Assembly (NCBI GenBank): GCA_027485645.1
Contig: JAIXQR010000003.1
Coordinates: forward strand, 124,001-188,000
Source of the DNA: a bacterium
GTDB taxonomy: Bacteria > Armatimonadota > Fimbriimonadia > Fimbriimonadales > Fimbriimonadaceae
DNA length: 64,000 bases
Direction: 5' to 3'
Shown here: positions 51,998-61,043 of the stretch, piece by piece
Position numbering within the stretch: the stretch's first letter is position 1
Layout of the letters: each line of letters starts with the position of its first letter
Notes under the pieces: model-generated
Seen by the model: only the letters and a program-made list of their open reading frames with translations
Database searches by the model: none
Told to the model about the DNA's origin: nothing
Made by a program: the position numbers and the translations under genes

Positions 51998-53149
51998 TCA
52001 GTTCACCCAGTCCGCGACGAAGACATTCGTTTCCCCGCGGACTTTGCCGTTTCGGTTGCTGGCCCAAACGAGCTTTTTGCCGTCGCGGGTGATCATCGGG
52101 AAGCCGTCAAAGTCGGGCGAGTGCGTGATTCGCTTCAGGTCGGTGCCGTCGACGTTGATTGTGAACAGGTCGAACTCGCGGCCCTTCGGGTCGCCGTAGT
52201 TGCTGCTGAAAATGATCCGCTTGTTGTCCGGAAGGATGAACGGGGCGAACGAAGCGCAGCCGAGTTTGGTCACCTGCTTCTTGTTCTTTCCGTCTGCGTC
52301 CATGATCCAGATTTCTAGCTTGCTCGGGCGAACGAGGTTCTCGGCGTGAAGTCGGCGGTAATCGGCTCGTTCTTCTTCGGTGTCGATGCTGTCGCGTCGG
52401 AAGACGATCTTCTTCGAGTCCCAGCTAACGAACGGGCCGCCGTCGTATCCCTCGTCTGTTGTGAGCTTCTTGATGTTCTTTCCGTTCAGGTCCGCGCGGT
52501 AGATGTCGATGTCCCCTTCGAAGTCGCCGGTGAAGGTGATGTACTTGCCGTTCGGGGCGATCGTGGTTTCGGCGATGTAGCCGTCTTTGGATAGGAGCAA
52601 CTCCGGCTTGTCGTTGGCAATGTTGCCGGTGTTCGACTGTCGGTACAGAGAGAACTGTGGGTTGACCTTCCAGAGGTAGCCCTTGCTCATATCGAGCGGT
52701 GCCTGGGCACCTTCGTTCTTAGCGTGGGTGCTACTGAAGTAGACGTGCTTGAGGTCCGGTGTGAAGTAGCTGCAGGTGCATCGGCCCTTTCCGGTGCTGA
52801 TGAGGGTCTTGTTGCTGCCGTCGGCGTTCATGCGGACGATCTGCTCGTCGGGCCAGAGGGCTTGGCGGGTTTGGAAAATGATCGTTTTGCCGTCTTTGCT
52901 CCAATAGGCCTCGGCATTCTGGCCGCCGAAGGTCAGCTGGCGGGGATTGACCAGGTTTGGTTCGTCGGCTCGTTCCTTGATCGCTTGGCTCGCGGGCCCT
53001 GGCCAGGTTTCGGTGCCCTGCAGGGAGGCGGTGAGGCCGCCGAGGACATCGTATTCGGGAAGGTAGGCGTGGGAGCAGCCGAGGGGATGAATGTCGGCGG
53101 ATGCTGGCAAGGTGATAGCCATGGCCGCAATCAGGGTGGACGAGATCAT
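51998..53149 (-). CDS. TolB/PD40-type beta-propeller protein, exported
   Basis: 383 residues from ATG 53149, which gives a signal peptide (MISSTLIAAMAITLPASA); the longer frame to 53191 is less likely. Repeated TolB-like blades of about 45-50 residues are visible (AYWSKDGKTIIFQTRQ, FTPDLKHVYFSSTHA, IAPNGKYITFTGDFEGDIDIYRADLNGKNIKKLT, DSKKIVFRRDS, LPDNKRIIFSSNYG). Each contains the D-G-x-x-I/L-x-F/W-S/T core and a GxNxxxLT turn. Six or seven blades form a propeller that binds partners or peptides in the periplasm. It shows no WxxDG-catalytic site. Three bases separate its stop from that of the convergent STN-like gene. Confidence 0.88.
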   Translation of the reverse strand: MISSTLIAAMAITLPASADIHPLGCSHAYLPEYDVLGGLTASLQGTETWPGPASQAIKERADEPNLVNPRQLTFGGQNAEAYWSKDGKTIIFQTRQALWPDEQIVRMNADGSNKTLISTGKGRCTCSYFTPDLKHVYFSSTHAKNEGAQAPLDMSKGYLWKVNPQFSLYRQSNTGNIANDKPELLLSKDGYIAETTIAPNGKYITFTGDFEGDIDIYRADLNGKNIKKLTTDEGYDGGPFVSWDSKKIVFRRDSIDTEEERADYRRLHAENLVRPSKLEIWIMDADGKNKKQVTKLGCASFAPFILPDNKRIIFSSNYGDPKGREFDLFTINVDGTDLKRITHSPDFDGFPMITRDGKKLVWASNRNGKVRGETNVFVADWVN

Positions 53150-53249
53150 TACATGTATCGAACCAGATTCAGCCGTGCTTGTACTTTGCACCGTTGCCGA
53201 TCCTCGTTCTTTCGCGATGAATTCGGAATATTCCCGCTAAACTGAAGGC

Positions 53250-56200
53250 ATGGCGCTCGCGACGTTGCTGTTCCTGTTCACGACACCACAGGCATTTGAG
53301 CCTGGGGCCACCTTCCGACTCTATGACATCGGCGTTCCGATGCAAGACTTGCCGACTTTGGTCTCTGGTCAAACGCCAAACCTGGACCGCATTGTTTCGA
53401 AGCTGCAGTTTGGCGACAACGACTTTTTTGGTTACAAGGACGCCTTTTACGTTGAGATGCTTGCGGAAATCAACGCACCAGCGGGCCCGGCCATATTCCG
53501 CGTGACCAGTGATGACGGCAGCACGGTGAGCATTGACGGCAAGCTGGTGGTGGATCACGACGGAGTCCACGCCGCAAGTGCCCAAGAAGGAACGGTCAAC
53601 TTAGCCGCGGGCTGGAGAAAGCTCAATATTCGCTACTTTGAGTCGGGTGGTGGACAGGAGTTCAAGCTTGAATGGAAGCCCGCGGGAGCCTCTGATTTTT
53701 CGGTTGTTGACTCTTCGGTGACCCGAGTTCCAGCTGGCCTCACCCGAGTCACGAGCCCCGGACCCAAGCGCGTGGTCACCACGGGTGGGCCACAACGCCC
53801 CGGAAACGGTATGCCGCTGGATAAAGCGCACCCTTCGTTCGAGGTGCAGACCGTTCGTCCATCGGATTGGAAGCCGCAGGTTGGCGGACTTGCCTTCCGG
53901 CCGGATGGCAAGCTCCTGGTCAGCACCTTTAAGCCGAACCAGAGCGGTCGATTTGAACCGAATCTGAAGGATGGTGAAGTGTGGCTGGTCGAAAATGTTC
54001 TGACCGGTGACAGTTCAAAGGTAACGCGCAAGTTGGTAGCGACCGGCCTCCAAGAGCCGCTTGGTTTGGCAGTCGTGGGGTCCGACGTTTACGCCGCGAC
54101 GCGAACCGCGATCATCCAGCTGATCGATAAGAACGGCGATGACGTTTTCGACGAGCAGAAGGTGGTCGGAAGCGGTTGGGGAACCGATAACTACCACCAC
54201 TTTACGTTCGGACTCGCCGAGAAAGATGGTTGGCTTTATGGCGCGCTCAGCACGAGCATCACTTTCGACGCTCCCGGCATTAATGGTCCGAACCCGCTGC
54301 AGCGCGGAACGTTCTTCCGCGTCAATCCGAAGGCGTACGACCCGAAGAATCCGATGGCGAACATCGAGTTCCTCACCAGCGGCCACCGAACTCCGAACGG
54401 CGTGAGCGAAGGTCCATACGGCCTTATCTTGACCGGGGAAAACCAAGGTTCTTGGCAGCCGAGCAACAAGCTGAACGTTTTGATCCCCGGTGGATTCTAC
54501 GGTCACGTCAACAACACGACCTTCTTGAACAAGGAGTATCCGAAGGGCGGCTTCCCTGGCCTGTTCCAGACTGCTCCTTACGTTCATCCGGCGATCTACT
54601 TGCCGCAGGGCGAAATCGCGAACTCGCCAGGACAGACGGCGGTGATTAAGGAAGGCATCTTTAAGGATCACATGCTGATTACCGACGTGAAGTACGGCGG
54701 ACTGCGGCGCGGATGGCTGGAAAAGGTGGACGGCGTTTGGCAGGGTGGCGCGGTTCAGTTCTCGCAAGGATTTGAGGTCGGTACGAACCGCCTGATTTAC
54801 GCGCCAGATGGCAGCCTCATCATGGGCGGCACCGGGGCAACCGAGTCTTGGGCATGGACCGATCCGAAGACCGGCGCATGGACCTCCTTTGGTCTCCAGC
54901 GCCTAAAGCCGACCGGCAAATCGGCCTTTGAGATTCGTACCGTTAAGGCAACGCCGACCGGATTCAATATCGAGTTCACCGCGCCCGTGAAGCCTGCCCA
55001 ACTGAAAGAAGCCGGACGATTCATGATTCGCCAGTGGCGATATGAAGCGACCGTTGAGTACGGTGGTCCGAAGCTAGATCGCGAAACCTTGCCGGTTACA
55101 GCACTGCGACCATCCGCCGATGGCAAATCGGTGGCGGTTGACGTTGCCGGGATGAAGCAGGAGCGAGTGGTTCACTTGAACCTTAACCTCGACTCGGCCA
55201 AGAACGAACCGCTTTGGGCAACGGAAGTTTGGTACACGATGAACCGAATTCCGAAGCCGAATCTGCCTGAGGCATCCTCCCTTGTTGTAACCAAGCCGAA
55301 CGTATTGGTCTTCAGCAAGACGGCAGCCTTCCGCCATAGTTCGATTCCAAAGGGAGTCGCGACGATTCAGGAGATTGCTAAGGAACGAGGTTGGAAGGTC
55401 GATGCTACAGAAGATGCGTCGGTCTTCACTGCGGCGAACCTTGCGAAGTACGACGCGGTGGTGTTCCTTTGCACCACCGGCGACGTTCTGAATCCGGCGC
55501 AGCAAGAGGCGTTCCAGAGCTATATTCGTGGTGGCGGTGGGTACGCCGGCGTACATAGCGCGACGGATACCGAGTACGACTGGGCCTGGTACGGAAAGCT
55601 CTCGGGGGCGTACTTCAAGAGTCACCCTCAGGTTCAAGCCGGACATGTGATCGCCGAAGATCGGGCACACCCGTCGACCAGCTTCTTGCCCGCCCCTTGG
55701 GTTCACGTCGACGAGTGGTACGACTTCCGAGAGAATCCTCGACCAAACGTGCGCGTCTTGGCTTCGCTGAAGCCGGACTCCTACACGGGCGGAAACATGG
55801 CGGATCACCCGATTGCTTGGTGTCAGGAGTTCGAAGGTGGACGGTCCTGGTACACGGGTCTCGGTCATACGGAAGGGACTTACGAGGAGATGTTCTTCCG
55901 ACGACACCTTGAGGAAGGAATTCTGTGGGCGGCCAACGGTCGCGCGCCGAAGGATGCGGTGGCTTTGCCACTCTCCGCTTGGAAGGCTCAAGGCGACTGG
56001 GCCGAGAAGAACGGCGTGTTCGCAACCCCAACCGGGCGCGATTGGAAGCTGAACCTGCCATCAAAGGAAGAGTTTGGCGATGTCCAACTTCACGTTGAGT
56101 TCAATGTGCCGAAGGGTGGAAACTCTGGCGTGTATCTGATGGGCCGATACGAGGTTCAGGTCCTTGACTCCCATGGAGTGCCAAATGCGGACCTGCAGTC

Positions 56201-56537
56201 CTCGATGTGTGGCTCGATCTACGAGCGATGGAAGGACGATAAGGGCTACGAAGGCTACAAGCCGATGATCAACGCAGCGCGACCAGGTGGCGAGTGGCAA
56301 TCGTTCGACATCGTATTCCGCGCTCCTCGATTCAAGAATGGCAAGAAGGTTGAGAATGCGGCATTCCTTGAAGTTCGGCTGAACGGAGTCGTTGTCCAGC
56401 ACCGCGTCTCCGTAACCGGTCCAACGAGAGCCGCCATGTTTGAAGACGAAAAGCCAACCGGCCCGCTCATGCTCCAGGGCGATCATGGCCCAATCCAGTT
56501 CCGCAACATCCGAGTTCGGAAGCTGAAGCTGAACTGA
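53250..56537 (+). CDS. Multidomain secreted protein: PA14, sugar-dehydrogenase-type propeller, ThuA and DUF1080
   Basis: 1095 residues with a short hydrophobic leader. The order is: PA14 (about 20-155; FRLYDIGVPM ... DDGSTVSIDGKLVVDHDG), a Pro/Thr linker, a six-bladed glucose/sorbosone-dehydrogenase-like propeller (about 200-560; LAFRPDGKLLVSTFKPN, KLVATGLQEPLGLAVVGSDVYAATRTAI, NGVSEGPYGLILTGENQG), and a beta linker (about 570-680). ThuA follows (about 685-900; RHSSIPKGVATIQEIAKERGW, GGGYAGVHSATDTEYDW, GRSWYTGLGHTEGTY), then a DUF1080/3-keto-disaccharide-hydrolase domain (about 910-1095; GNSGVYLMGRYEVQVLDSHG). This set is typical of Planctomycetes-like sugar-oxidation proteins acting outside the cell on glycan-derived sugars. 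The exact substrate is unknown. Confidence 0.9.
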   Translation: MALATLLFLFTTPQAFEPGATFRLYDIGVPMQDLPTLVSGQTPNLDRIVSKLQFGDNDFFGYKDAFYVEMLAEINAPAGPAIFRVTSDDGSTVSIDGKLVVDHDGVHAASAQEGTVNLAAGWRKLNIRYFESGGGQEFKLEWKPAGASDFSVVDSSVTRVPAGLTRVTSPGPKRVVTTGGPQRPGNGMPLDKAHPSFEVQTVRPSDWKPQVGGLAFRPDGKLLVSTFKPNQSGRFEPNLKDGEVWLVENVLTGDSSKVTRKLVATGLQEPLGLAVVGSDVYAATRTAIIQLIDKNGDDVFDEQKVVGSGWGTDNYHHFTFGLAEKDGWLYGALSTSITFDAPGINGPNPLQRGTFFRVNPKAYDPKNPMANIEFLTSGHRTPNGVSEGPYGLILTGENQGSWQPSNKLNVLIPGGFYGHVNNTTFLNKEYPKGGFPGLFQTAPYVHPAIYLPQGEIANSPGQTAVIKEGIFKDHMLITDVKYGGLRRGWLEKVDGVWQGGAVQFSQGFEVGTNRLIYAPDGSLIMGGTGATESWAWTDPKTGAWTSFGLQRLKPTGKSAFEIRTVKATPTGFNIEFTAPVKPAQLKEAGRFMIRQWRYEATVEYGGPKLDRETLPVTALRPSADGKSVAVDVAGMKQERVVHLNLNLDSAKNEPLWATEVWYTMNRIPKPNLPEASSLVVTKPNVLVFSKTAAFRHSSIPKGVATIQEIAKERGWKVDATEDASVFTAANLAKYDAVVFLCTTGDVLNPAQQEAFQSYIRGGGGYAGVHSATDTEYDWAWYGKLSGAYFKSHPQVQAGHVIAEDRAHPSTSFLPAPWVHVDEWYDFRENPRPNVRVLASLKPDSYTGGNMADHPIAWCQEFEGGRSWYTGLGHTEGTYEEMFFRRHLEEGILWAANGRAPKDAVALPLSAWKAQGDWAEKNGVFATPTGRDWKLNLPSKEEFGDVQLHVEFNVPKGGNSGVYLMGRYEVQVLDSHGVPNADLQSSMCGSIYERWKDDKGYEGYKPMINAARPGGEWQSFDIVFRAPRFKNGKKVENAAFLEVRLNGVVVQHRVSVTGPTRAAMFEDEKPTGPLMLQGDHGPIQFRNIRVRKLKLN

Positions 56538-56547
56538 CGCAAGCGTC

Positions 56548-56574
56548 GGTGCTCCCAGTTCGTCTGGGAGCACC
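56548..56574 (+). terminator. Strong hairpin after the PA14-ThuA gene, no U-tract
   Basis: GGTGCTCCCAG (56548-56558) and CTGGGAGCACC (56564-56574) form a perfect 11-bp stem with loop TTCGT, 10 bases after the stop codon. No U-run follows, and the tRNA gene starts 27 bases later. A 3'-end stabilising or terminating structure is likely. Confidence 0.6.
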
Positions 56575-56601
56575 CCGATTGGCCCATAATCAAACCATCG
56601 C

Positions 56602-56677
56602 GGCCTCGTAGCTCAGGGGATAGAGCGCCTCCGTCCTAAGGAGGGCGCCGGGGGTTCGAGTCCCTCCGGGGCCGCCA
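56602..56677 (+). tRNA. tRNA-Arg (anticodon CCT)
   Basis: A complete 76-base cloverleaf. Acceptor stem GGCCTCG with CGGGGCC (one T-G wobble), T8-A9, D stem GCTC/GAGC, anticodon stem CCTCC/GGAGG with the 7-base loop GTCCTAA giving anticodon CCT (reads AGG), T stem GGGGG/CCCTC (one G-T wobble) with the TTCGAGT loop, discriminator G73 and an encoded CCA at 56675-56677. It sits between two protein genes on the same strand. Confidence 0.95.
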
Positions 56678-56716
56678 AAATTTGCTTGTTTGCTCAGGCA
56701 ATCGAACAGAGTTCCT

Positions 56717-57283
56717 ATGACCCAACAAGCGCTGCGTAACGTTCTTCTTGCTTCTACCGTTTTGGCATGTGCGGCTCTTTCGACCCTTCCAAGTTTTGCG
56801 CTCCCTCAAGAATCTAAGAAGAGCGCCACGAACCCAAATCCCGAGTTCCTGATGGAAAAAATGACGGGCAAATGGATTATGCGGGGAACGATTGGGGGCG
56901 AGAAGGTGACTCACGACGTTACGGTCGACCGGATTTTGAATCGGCAATACGTCCGCATCCACGAGATCGCGCGCGAAAAGGATGCCAGCGGACAGCCGGC
57001 GTACGAAGCCTGGATTCACATTGCGTGGGACAAAGCAGCCAAGGAGTTCGTGGTCATGTGGCTGGACAATACGGGCGTCACCAACTTCTCGGCCGATGGC
57101 GTCGGACACGGGAAACCTGTCGGCGACCGGATACCCTTTATCTGGAAGTTAGCGGACGGCAGCGGGATTCACAACACTTTCGCCTACGCGCGCGCAAGCA
57201 ATACGTGGTCTTGGAACATTGACAACGTAGACAAGGCCGGTAAAGCGTCACCCTTTGGAAGGGTGACACTCAAGCGGAAATAA
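56717..57283 (+). CDS. Exported protein of DUF1579-like type
   Basis: 188 residues from ATG 56717; the frame is open upstream into the tRNA 3' flank, which is not coding. The N-terminus is a signal peptide (LLASTVLACAALSTLPSFA). The mature part reads FLMEKMTGKWIMRGTIGGEKVTHDVTVDRILNRQYVRIHEIAREKDASGQPAYEAWIHIAWDKAAKEFVVMWLD, i.e. a lipocalin-like antiparallel barrel of the DUF1579/DUF1794 sort that reports on bound small molecules. The function is unknown. It shares the intergenic region with the tRNA and may be cotranscribed. Confidence 0.75.
   Translation: MTQQALRNVLLASTVLACAALSTLPSFALPQESKKSATNPNPEFLMEKMTGKWIMRGTIGGEKVTHDVTVDRILNRQYVRIHEIAREKDASGQPAYEAWIHIAWDKAAKEFVVMWLDNTGVTNFSADGVGHGKPVGDRIPFIWKLADGSGIHNTFAYARASNTWSWNIDNVDKAGKASPFGRVTLKRK
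57247..57267. repeat. Inverted repeat at the end of the DUF1579-like gene
   Basis: GTCACCCTT (57247-57255) and AAGGGTGAC (57259-57267) form a perfect 9-bp stem with a TGG loop inside the last codons of the gene. It also lies 45 bases beyond the stop of the convergent RbsD-like gene, so it may act as a shared 3'-end hairpin. No U-tract is present. Confidence 0.5.
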
Positions 57284-57311
57284 TCGTTCGAACTACCCGA
57301 CTACGACGACG

Positions 57312-57857
57312 CTACTTCGACATCGCCTTTCGAAGCGCCTGCTCCGACTCTGCGGACCAGTACGCGCAATCGAGTTGGAAGAAGACCGAAGTGTACGGTT
57401 GGGTATGCGGCGTCTTGATCAGCAGGATGCGGAAGGACTTACCTGCCTCGTCCAGCTTTGCGATGATTTTCTCGTGAAGCATTCGTTCCACCTTTTTCCC
57501 GACAAGCAGCTGGTTTAGGCTTTTCCGATAGCTGGAAATGCCAGGCGCGCGATCTTCGGGAACGAACTTCAGTTCCGAATCGACGTAAACGATCGGGCGA
57601 ACGTGGCGGCTCTGGCGCAAGGCGGCGAAGACTTTTTTCACCACGGATAACTGACTGTCCGTAACCGTGATGGTCTCGATACCCGGAGCGGTCTGGTCTG
57701 GGTACGCCGAATCTGCAACCACGATCCAGTTTCGATGCCCGAGGCTCGGGAGTCGGCGGGCCAGAACTTGCTGAACAGAAGGTGATTTTTCCCCTCCTGG
57801 CGTGGCTAGCCCAGTCACACTCACGGCCAAACAAATTACACTTACAATTAGCTTCAT
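57312..57857 (-). CDS. Exported RbsD/FucU-family (sugar mutarotase-like) protein
   Basis: 181 residues with a signal peptide (MKLIVSVICLAVSVTGLA). The mature sequence follows the RbsD/FucU family: VQQVLARRLPSLGHRNWIVVADSAYP, with the catalytic-type His after LG, then an APGIETITVT strand and the C-terminal RILLIKTPHTQPYTSVFFQLDCAYW (family: RTGE-x-PYANVIL-x-G). The Asn of the usual PYAN is replaced (PYTS). RbsD and FucU interconvert sugar anomers in the cytoplasm; a secreted form is unusual. The gene overlaps the GH116 stop by 4 bases and follows it, so the two are translationally coupled. Confidence 0.8.
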   Translation of the reverse strand: MKLIVSVICLAVSVTGLATPGGEKSPSVQQVLARRLPSLGHRNWIVVADSAYPDQTAPGIETITVTDSQLSVVKKVFAALRQSRHVRPIVYVDSELKFVPEDRAPGISSYRKSLNQLLVGKKVERMLHEKIIAKLDEAGKSFRILLIKTPHTQPYTSVFFQLDCAYWSAESEQALRKAMSK

Positions 57858-60715
57858 TGCTTTTCGTTTACTCGGTATTGGTAGGTGACGGTCTCTTTTC
57901 CGCCGGCAGATCGATCAAACGTGCCCCATCCTTGCTCATTGATGAAAGCGCATCGGAATGCGCCGGCACCAGTCTTCGGTCGGAAACTCATTTGATGGTT
58001 TGATCCGTCGACGGAGAACCCGGTCAGGCTTACGTAGGCACCGTAAGATGCCATCGCGCGACCGTAGTGGTCACTACATTCCACTTCATTGTACGGGTTT
58101 CGGCGTTTGGCCGAGTAGCGAGAATGAATGGCATTCACAATCGAGAGACCCTCGCGCACCATTCCTTCGGCGATCATGTGGGCGGCGACTTGATGCTCAA
58201 AGCCGGACATGCATTCGTTGAAGTATCCGACCGCCCAAGCGTCCGATCCCTTAGCGATCGATTCCTTCGCGCCTCCCCTCGGGAAGCTACACATGATCAG
58301 TCCTGCTTCACCTGGAGTGGCGTACCAGCGGCCGCCCGGTATCGCTTTCATCTTTCGCCGGTACTCCCAAATATCGTCAAAGAAGTTGTGTCGATACAGG
58401 GCTTGCAGTGCGCTCTTGGTTTCGGCAACGGGAACCACTCGCGGCAGGCCAAGTTGTAGTGCCCACGCTTGCCCAAGAAGTTGATCAATGTGGCAGCCGA
58501 CGTTGGTGTTGTTCGCCTCCGGATGCGCGGGGTCGGTGAGGTTGATGAAGTACTCGCCGTTGTAGAGCTCTCGGACTAGATTCTGCGCGCCCCGTTCTGC
58601 AAGGGTGCGACAGCGAGCCGCGAAAGTTTCATCCTTCATCACTACCGACATCGCTTCGGCTGCCCGAAGCGCGGCAACGTACAGACCCGAAATCCAGGTG
58701 ATCTTGCCATACCAGGCCGTGTCGAGGGTGTTGAACTGCGCGTTTTCCAGCACGCCATCTTGGTTGATGTCTTGCGAGATCAGATACTCCATCGCCCGTT
58801 TAACGCTTGGCCAAATTCGGCCTAGGAACTCGGGATTGGGGCTCATCTGATGCTCGCGATAGGCTCGTAGAATGCACATGCATTGGCCGTCGTGAAACAC
58901 CATCGTTCCGTATTCGCCGCGGTAGTCGATGGCTCCGGTGTCGGAATGGAAGGAGCGGCCGAAATCAACCTTCTCCCGAAGGTAGCGCTCAACTTCGGGA
59001 AACACCCTTCCGATCGCTTGAGCGTAACCCCAAACGTGCGTGCAAGTGCCGGCGCAGCAGCCAACACCCTCCCAGAAGTAGAACCGTCCGCTTGCAAAGC
59101 GGTGGCAAGTTGACGTTGCAAGCGTGCTCACATTGACAAACGTTCGATCTAGGAACCAGTGAGGTAGCGTCGAGTCGTACCAAGTCCGATTCCAAGCTTG
59201 CGTGGTCGATCGCAAAGACTTCCATCGTTGCGCGATCTCGTTCGCCACGGCCTCGGAATCCTCCCAGCGCGAAGCGCACCAATTTCGTCGCTCGGGCATT
59301 TGTGGCGATGTATTTGGGAAGTGCCAGGCGACAATGAAAGTGACTTCTGCCGTCTCTCCGGGGGCGAGGGTGAGTTGCCGTGAGATTCTGCCTTCCTTGC
59401 CATCGGTTGCTTGTACGTCCGCCCCGCCCGGTATTGACACGGAGAAGGTGCCGTAGTCAGGCTCATCGGCTAGAGGCCGGAGACTCGCCGGCTTATCCGC
59501 GAAGATCACTTCTCCGAGGCTGATGTTGCCCCAAGCGCCGGATTCCTCATCCACCACCACGAGTCGCGCCGTCTTGTCTCGGAAGCGAGCGACCGACATC
59601 GTCTGCCAAGACATTACGTTGGATGCGTTGCCAGTGACGGAAAGAACGACCTCACCGTTGATTTCGAGGTTGATGCATGTCTTCCTGGCGTGAGGTCCGC
59701 CTCCAACTCGCAGATTGATGTACGAGTGCGAGATGCGAAATTCGGGAGAGGTCAGCCTTCCCCGGTGGCCGTCTCCAGCGAGTAGATCTTCGCCGTTACG
59801 CGTTTGGTGCGAGTTCACGACGAAGGCGGTTTCTGCCTGAACATTGCCCATATAGCCGGGGAGCTCGGTCACCCGCCGTGGCGTCGTGCCGAACGCTGAG
59901 CCCGTTGGAGTCCAGCCGCCGTAGCTCCCGTCGGACCAATCCGCAAATCGAATCTCTGGCTGGGCAGCTTTTTCAGTGGGTGCGGGTTCGGCGAGGAACT
60001 TCAACGAATCCGTTCGATTGATCGACTTGAGAACGAAGTCATTGCGACGTGATTTTGAGTGGGTCAGAACGGGGTTTTCTAGCGCGTATGCGATGCGATA
60101 GCGAGCGGTCGCCGTTCCGGTGTTCCGCACTCGGAAGGTCATCGTTGTCGCCGGGAACGACGAGTCATCAACGTTTAGTGGGCAGAACGGAGAGAATGCT
60201 TCAAGGGACATCTCGACGTCGGCATCTGCCTGACCGTAACTCACCCGCGCGATTGGGTACTCGCCACGAAAGAGAATCTCGCCGAACCGGACTCGGCGCG
60301 GCGTTTCGCTCTCGTCCCACAGACTGAACTCTTGACGAAACGGAGAGATGGCTCGGGAAGGCTCTACGTAGTTCGCCCCCGACATTGCGTTGAGGGAGTC
60401 GCCCATGAACGTAGCGTTCGGTCGAGTGACTGCCCCCAGCACATCTTGGTTGAAAATGTCCCAGTTCCAGAGTTGGCCATCGCCCGAAAGATAAACCGTT
60501 CCAGCGAAGAAGCCGCCGATGGGCATCCCGATAAAGCGCAACTCGTCGCCTCGATAAACCTCTCCCTGCGATCTCTTGAGTAAGTCCGCTTGCTTCATTG
60601 CTCTTGCCTTGACCGGTGGAACGTCTTGATCATGCGAAACGATCGGAAGGAGTGAGGAGCCAGCTACGCTAGCCGCCGTAGTGACGAATGAGCGTCTTGA
60701 CAAGGGCTTGGCCAT
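57854..60715 (-). CDS. Tat-exported GH116 (GBA2-type) beta-glycosidase with inserted beta-sandwich
   Basis: 953 residues. A twin-arginine signal is visible (PLSRRSFVTTAASVAGSSL). The N-terminal beta-domain of GH116 has PIGGFFAGTVYLSGDGQLWNWDIFNQ; the (alpha/alpha)6 catalytic domain (about 520-953) contains FYFWEGVGCCAGTCTHVWGYAQA (candidate nucleophile Glu) and NTLDTAWYGKITWISGLYVAAL (candidate acid/base Asp). Family members hydrolyse beta-glucosides, xylosides or glucosylceramide. Residues about 250-410 hold an inserted beta-sandwich (GRLTSPEFRI, GGGPHARKTC, SGAWGN) like that of the GH81 enzyme. Tat export suggests folding or cofactor needs in the cytoplasm. It is followed by the coupled RbsD-like gene. 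Confidence 0.92.
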   Translation of the reverse strand: MAKPLSRRSFVTTAASVAGSSLLPIVSHDQDVPPVKARAMKQADLLKRSQGEVYRGDELRFIGMPIGGFFAGTVYLSGDGQLWNWDIFNQDVLGAVTRPNATFMGDSLNAMSGANYVEPSRAISPFRQEFSLWDESETPRRVRFGEILFRGEYPIARVSYGQADADVEMSLEAFSPFCPLNVDDSSFPATTMTFRVRNTGTATARYRIAYALENPVLTHSKSRRNDFVLKSINRTDSLKFLAEPAPTEKAAQPEIRFADWSDGSYGGWTPTGSAFGTTPRRVTELPGYMGNVQAETAFVVNSHQTRNGEDLLAGDGHRGRLTSPEFRISHSYINLRVGGGPHARKTCINLEINGEVVLSVTGNASNVMSWQTMSVARFRDKTARLVVVDEESGAWGNISLGEVIFADKPASLRPLADEPDYGTFSVSIPGGADVQATDGKEGRISRQLTLAPGETAEVTFIVAWHFPNTSPQMPERRNWCASRWEDSEAVANEIAQRWKSLRSTTQAWNRTWYDSTLPHWFLDRTFVNVSTLATSTCHRFASGRFYFWEGVGCCAGTCTHVWGYAQAIGRVFPEVERYLREKVDFGRSFHSDTGAIDYRGEYGTMVFHDGQCMCILRAYREHQMSPNPEFLGRIWPSVKRAMEYLISQDINQDGVLENAQFNTLDTAWYGKITWISGLYVAALRAAEAMSVVMKDETFAARCRTLAERGAQNLVRELYNGEYFINLTDPAHPEANNTNVGCHIDQLLGQAWALQLGLPRVVPVAETKSALQALYRHNFFDDIWEYRRKMKAIPGGRWYATPGEAGLIMCSFPRGGAKESIAKGSDAWAVGYFNECMSGFEHQVAAHMIAEGMVREGLSIVNAIHSRYSAKRRNPYNEVECSDHYGRAMASYGAYVSLTGFSVDGSNHQMSFRPKTGAGAFRCAFINEQGWGTFDRSAGGKETVTYQYRVNEKQ

Positions 60716-61043
60716 TTCGTGAAACTACCCCATCAAGCGGGAAACCGAGCCACGATAGATCAATCGCCGCATGAGCCCGGCCTAATCAACAGGCATGGTC
60801 ATTGTTTTGAGGCCAGAAGTAGGAACTTGAAGCGAGCGAGTCGTGATTGGGATGATTCGTGCAACGCATGGGAAGCACGCTTACTTCCCAGCGGATTGCT
60901 TTTGGCTGGTTCCCATTTTATGACTAGCCTAGGGTGTTAGAGCTCCCGCCGCATGGTTGGTCTTAAGGCGTAAGAGACAATAACTATCGATCACCGCACG
61001 GTGGACGTATCTGAAATTGAGTAATGTTTGTGAGATCAACGGT
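60716..61043. other. Intergenic region, no convincing gene
   Basis: 328 bases between the GH116 start and the SGNH stop. The only sizeable frame (plus strand, 60719-60940) is poor in codon character and has no ribosome site, so I do not call it. The one structured element is the inverted repeat TGGGAAG (60869-60875) with CTTCCCA (60884-60890), 8-base spacer, about 155 bases upstream of the GH116 start, which could be an operator. The stretch should also carry the GH116 promoter. Confidence 0.6.

Noticed and set aside
60719-60940. 73-codon plus-strand open frame in the GH116 upstream region
   Set aside because: No ribosome site, no recognisable features and non-coding-like composition.
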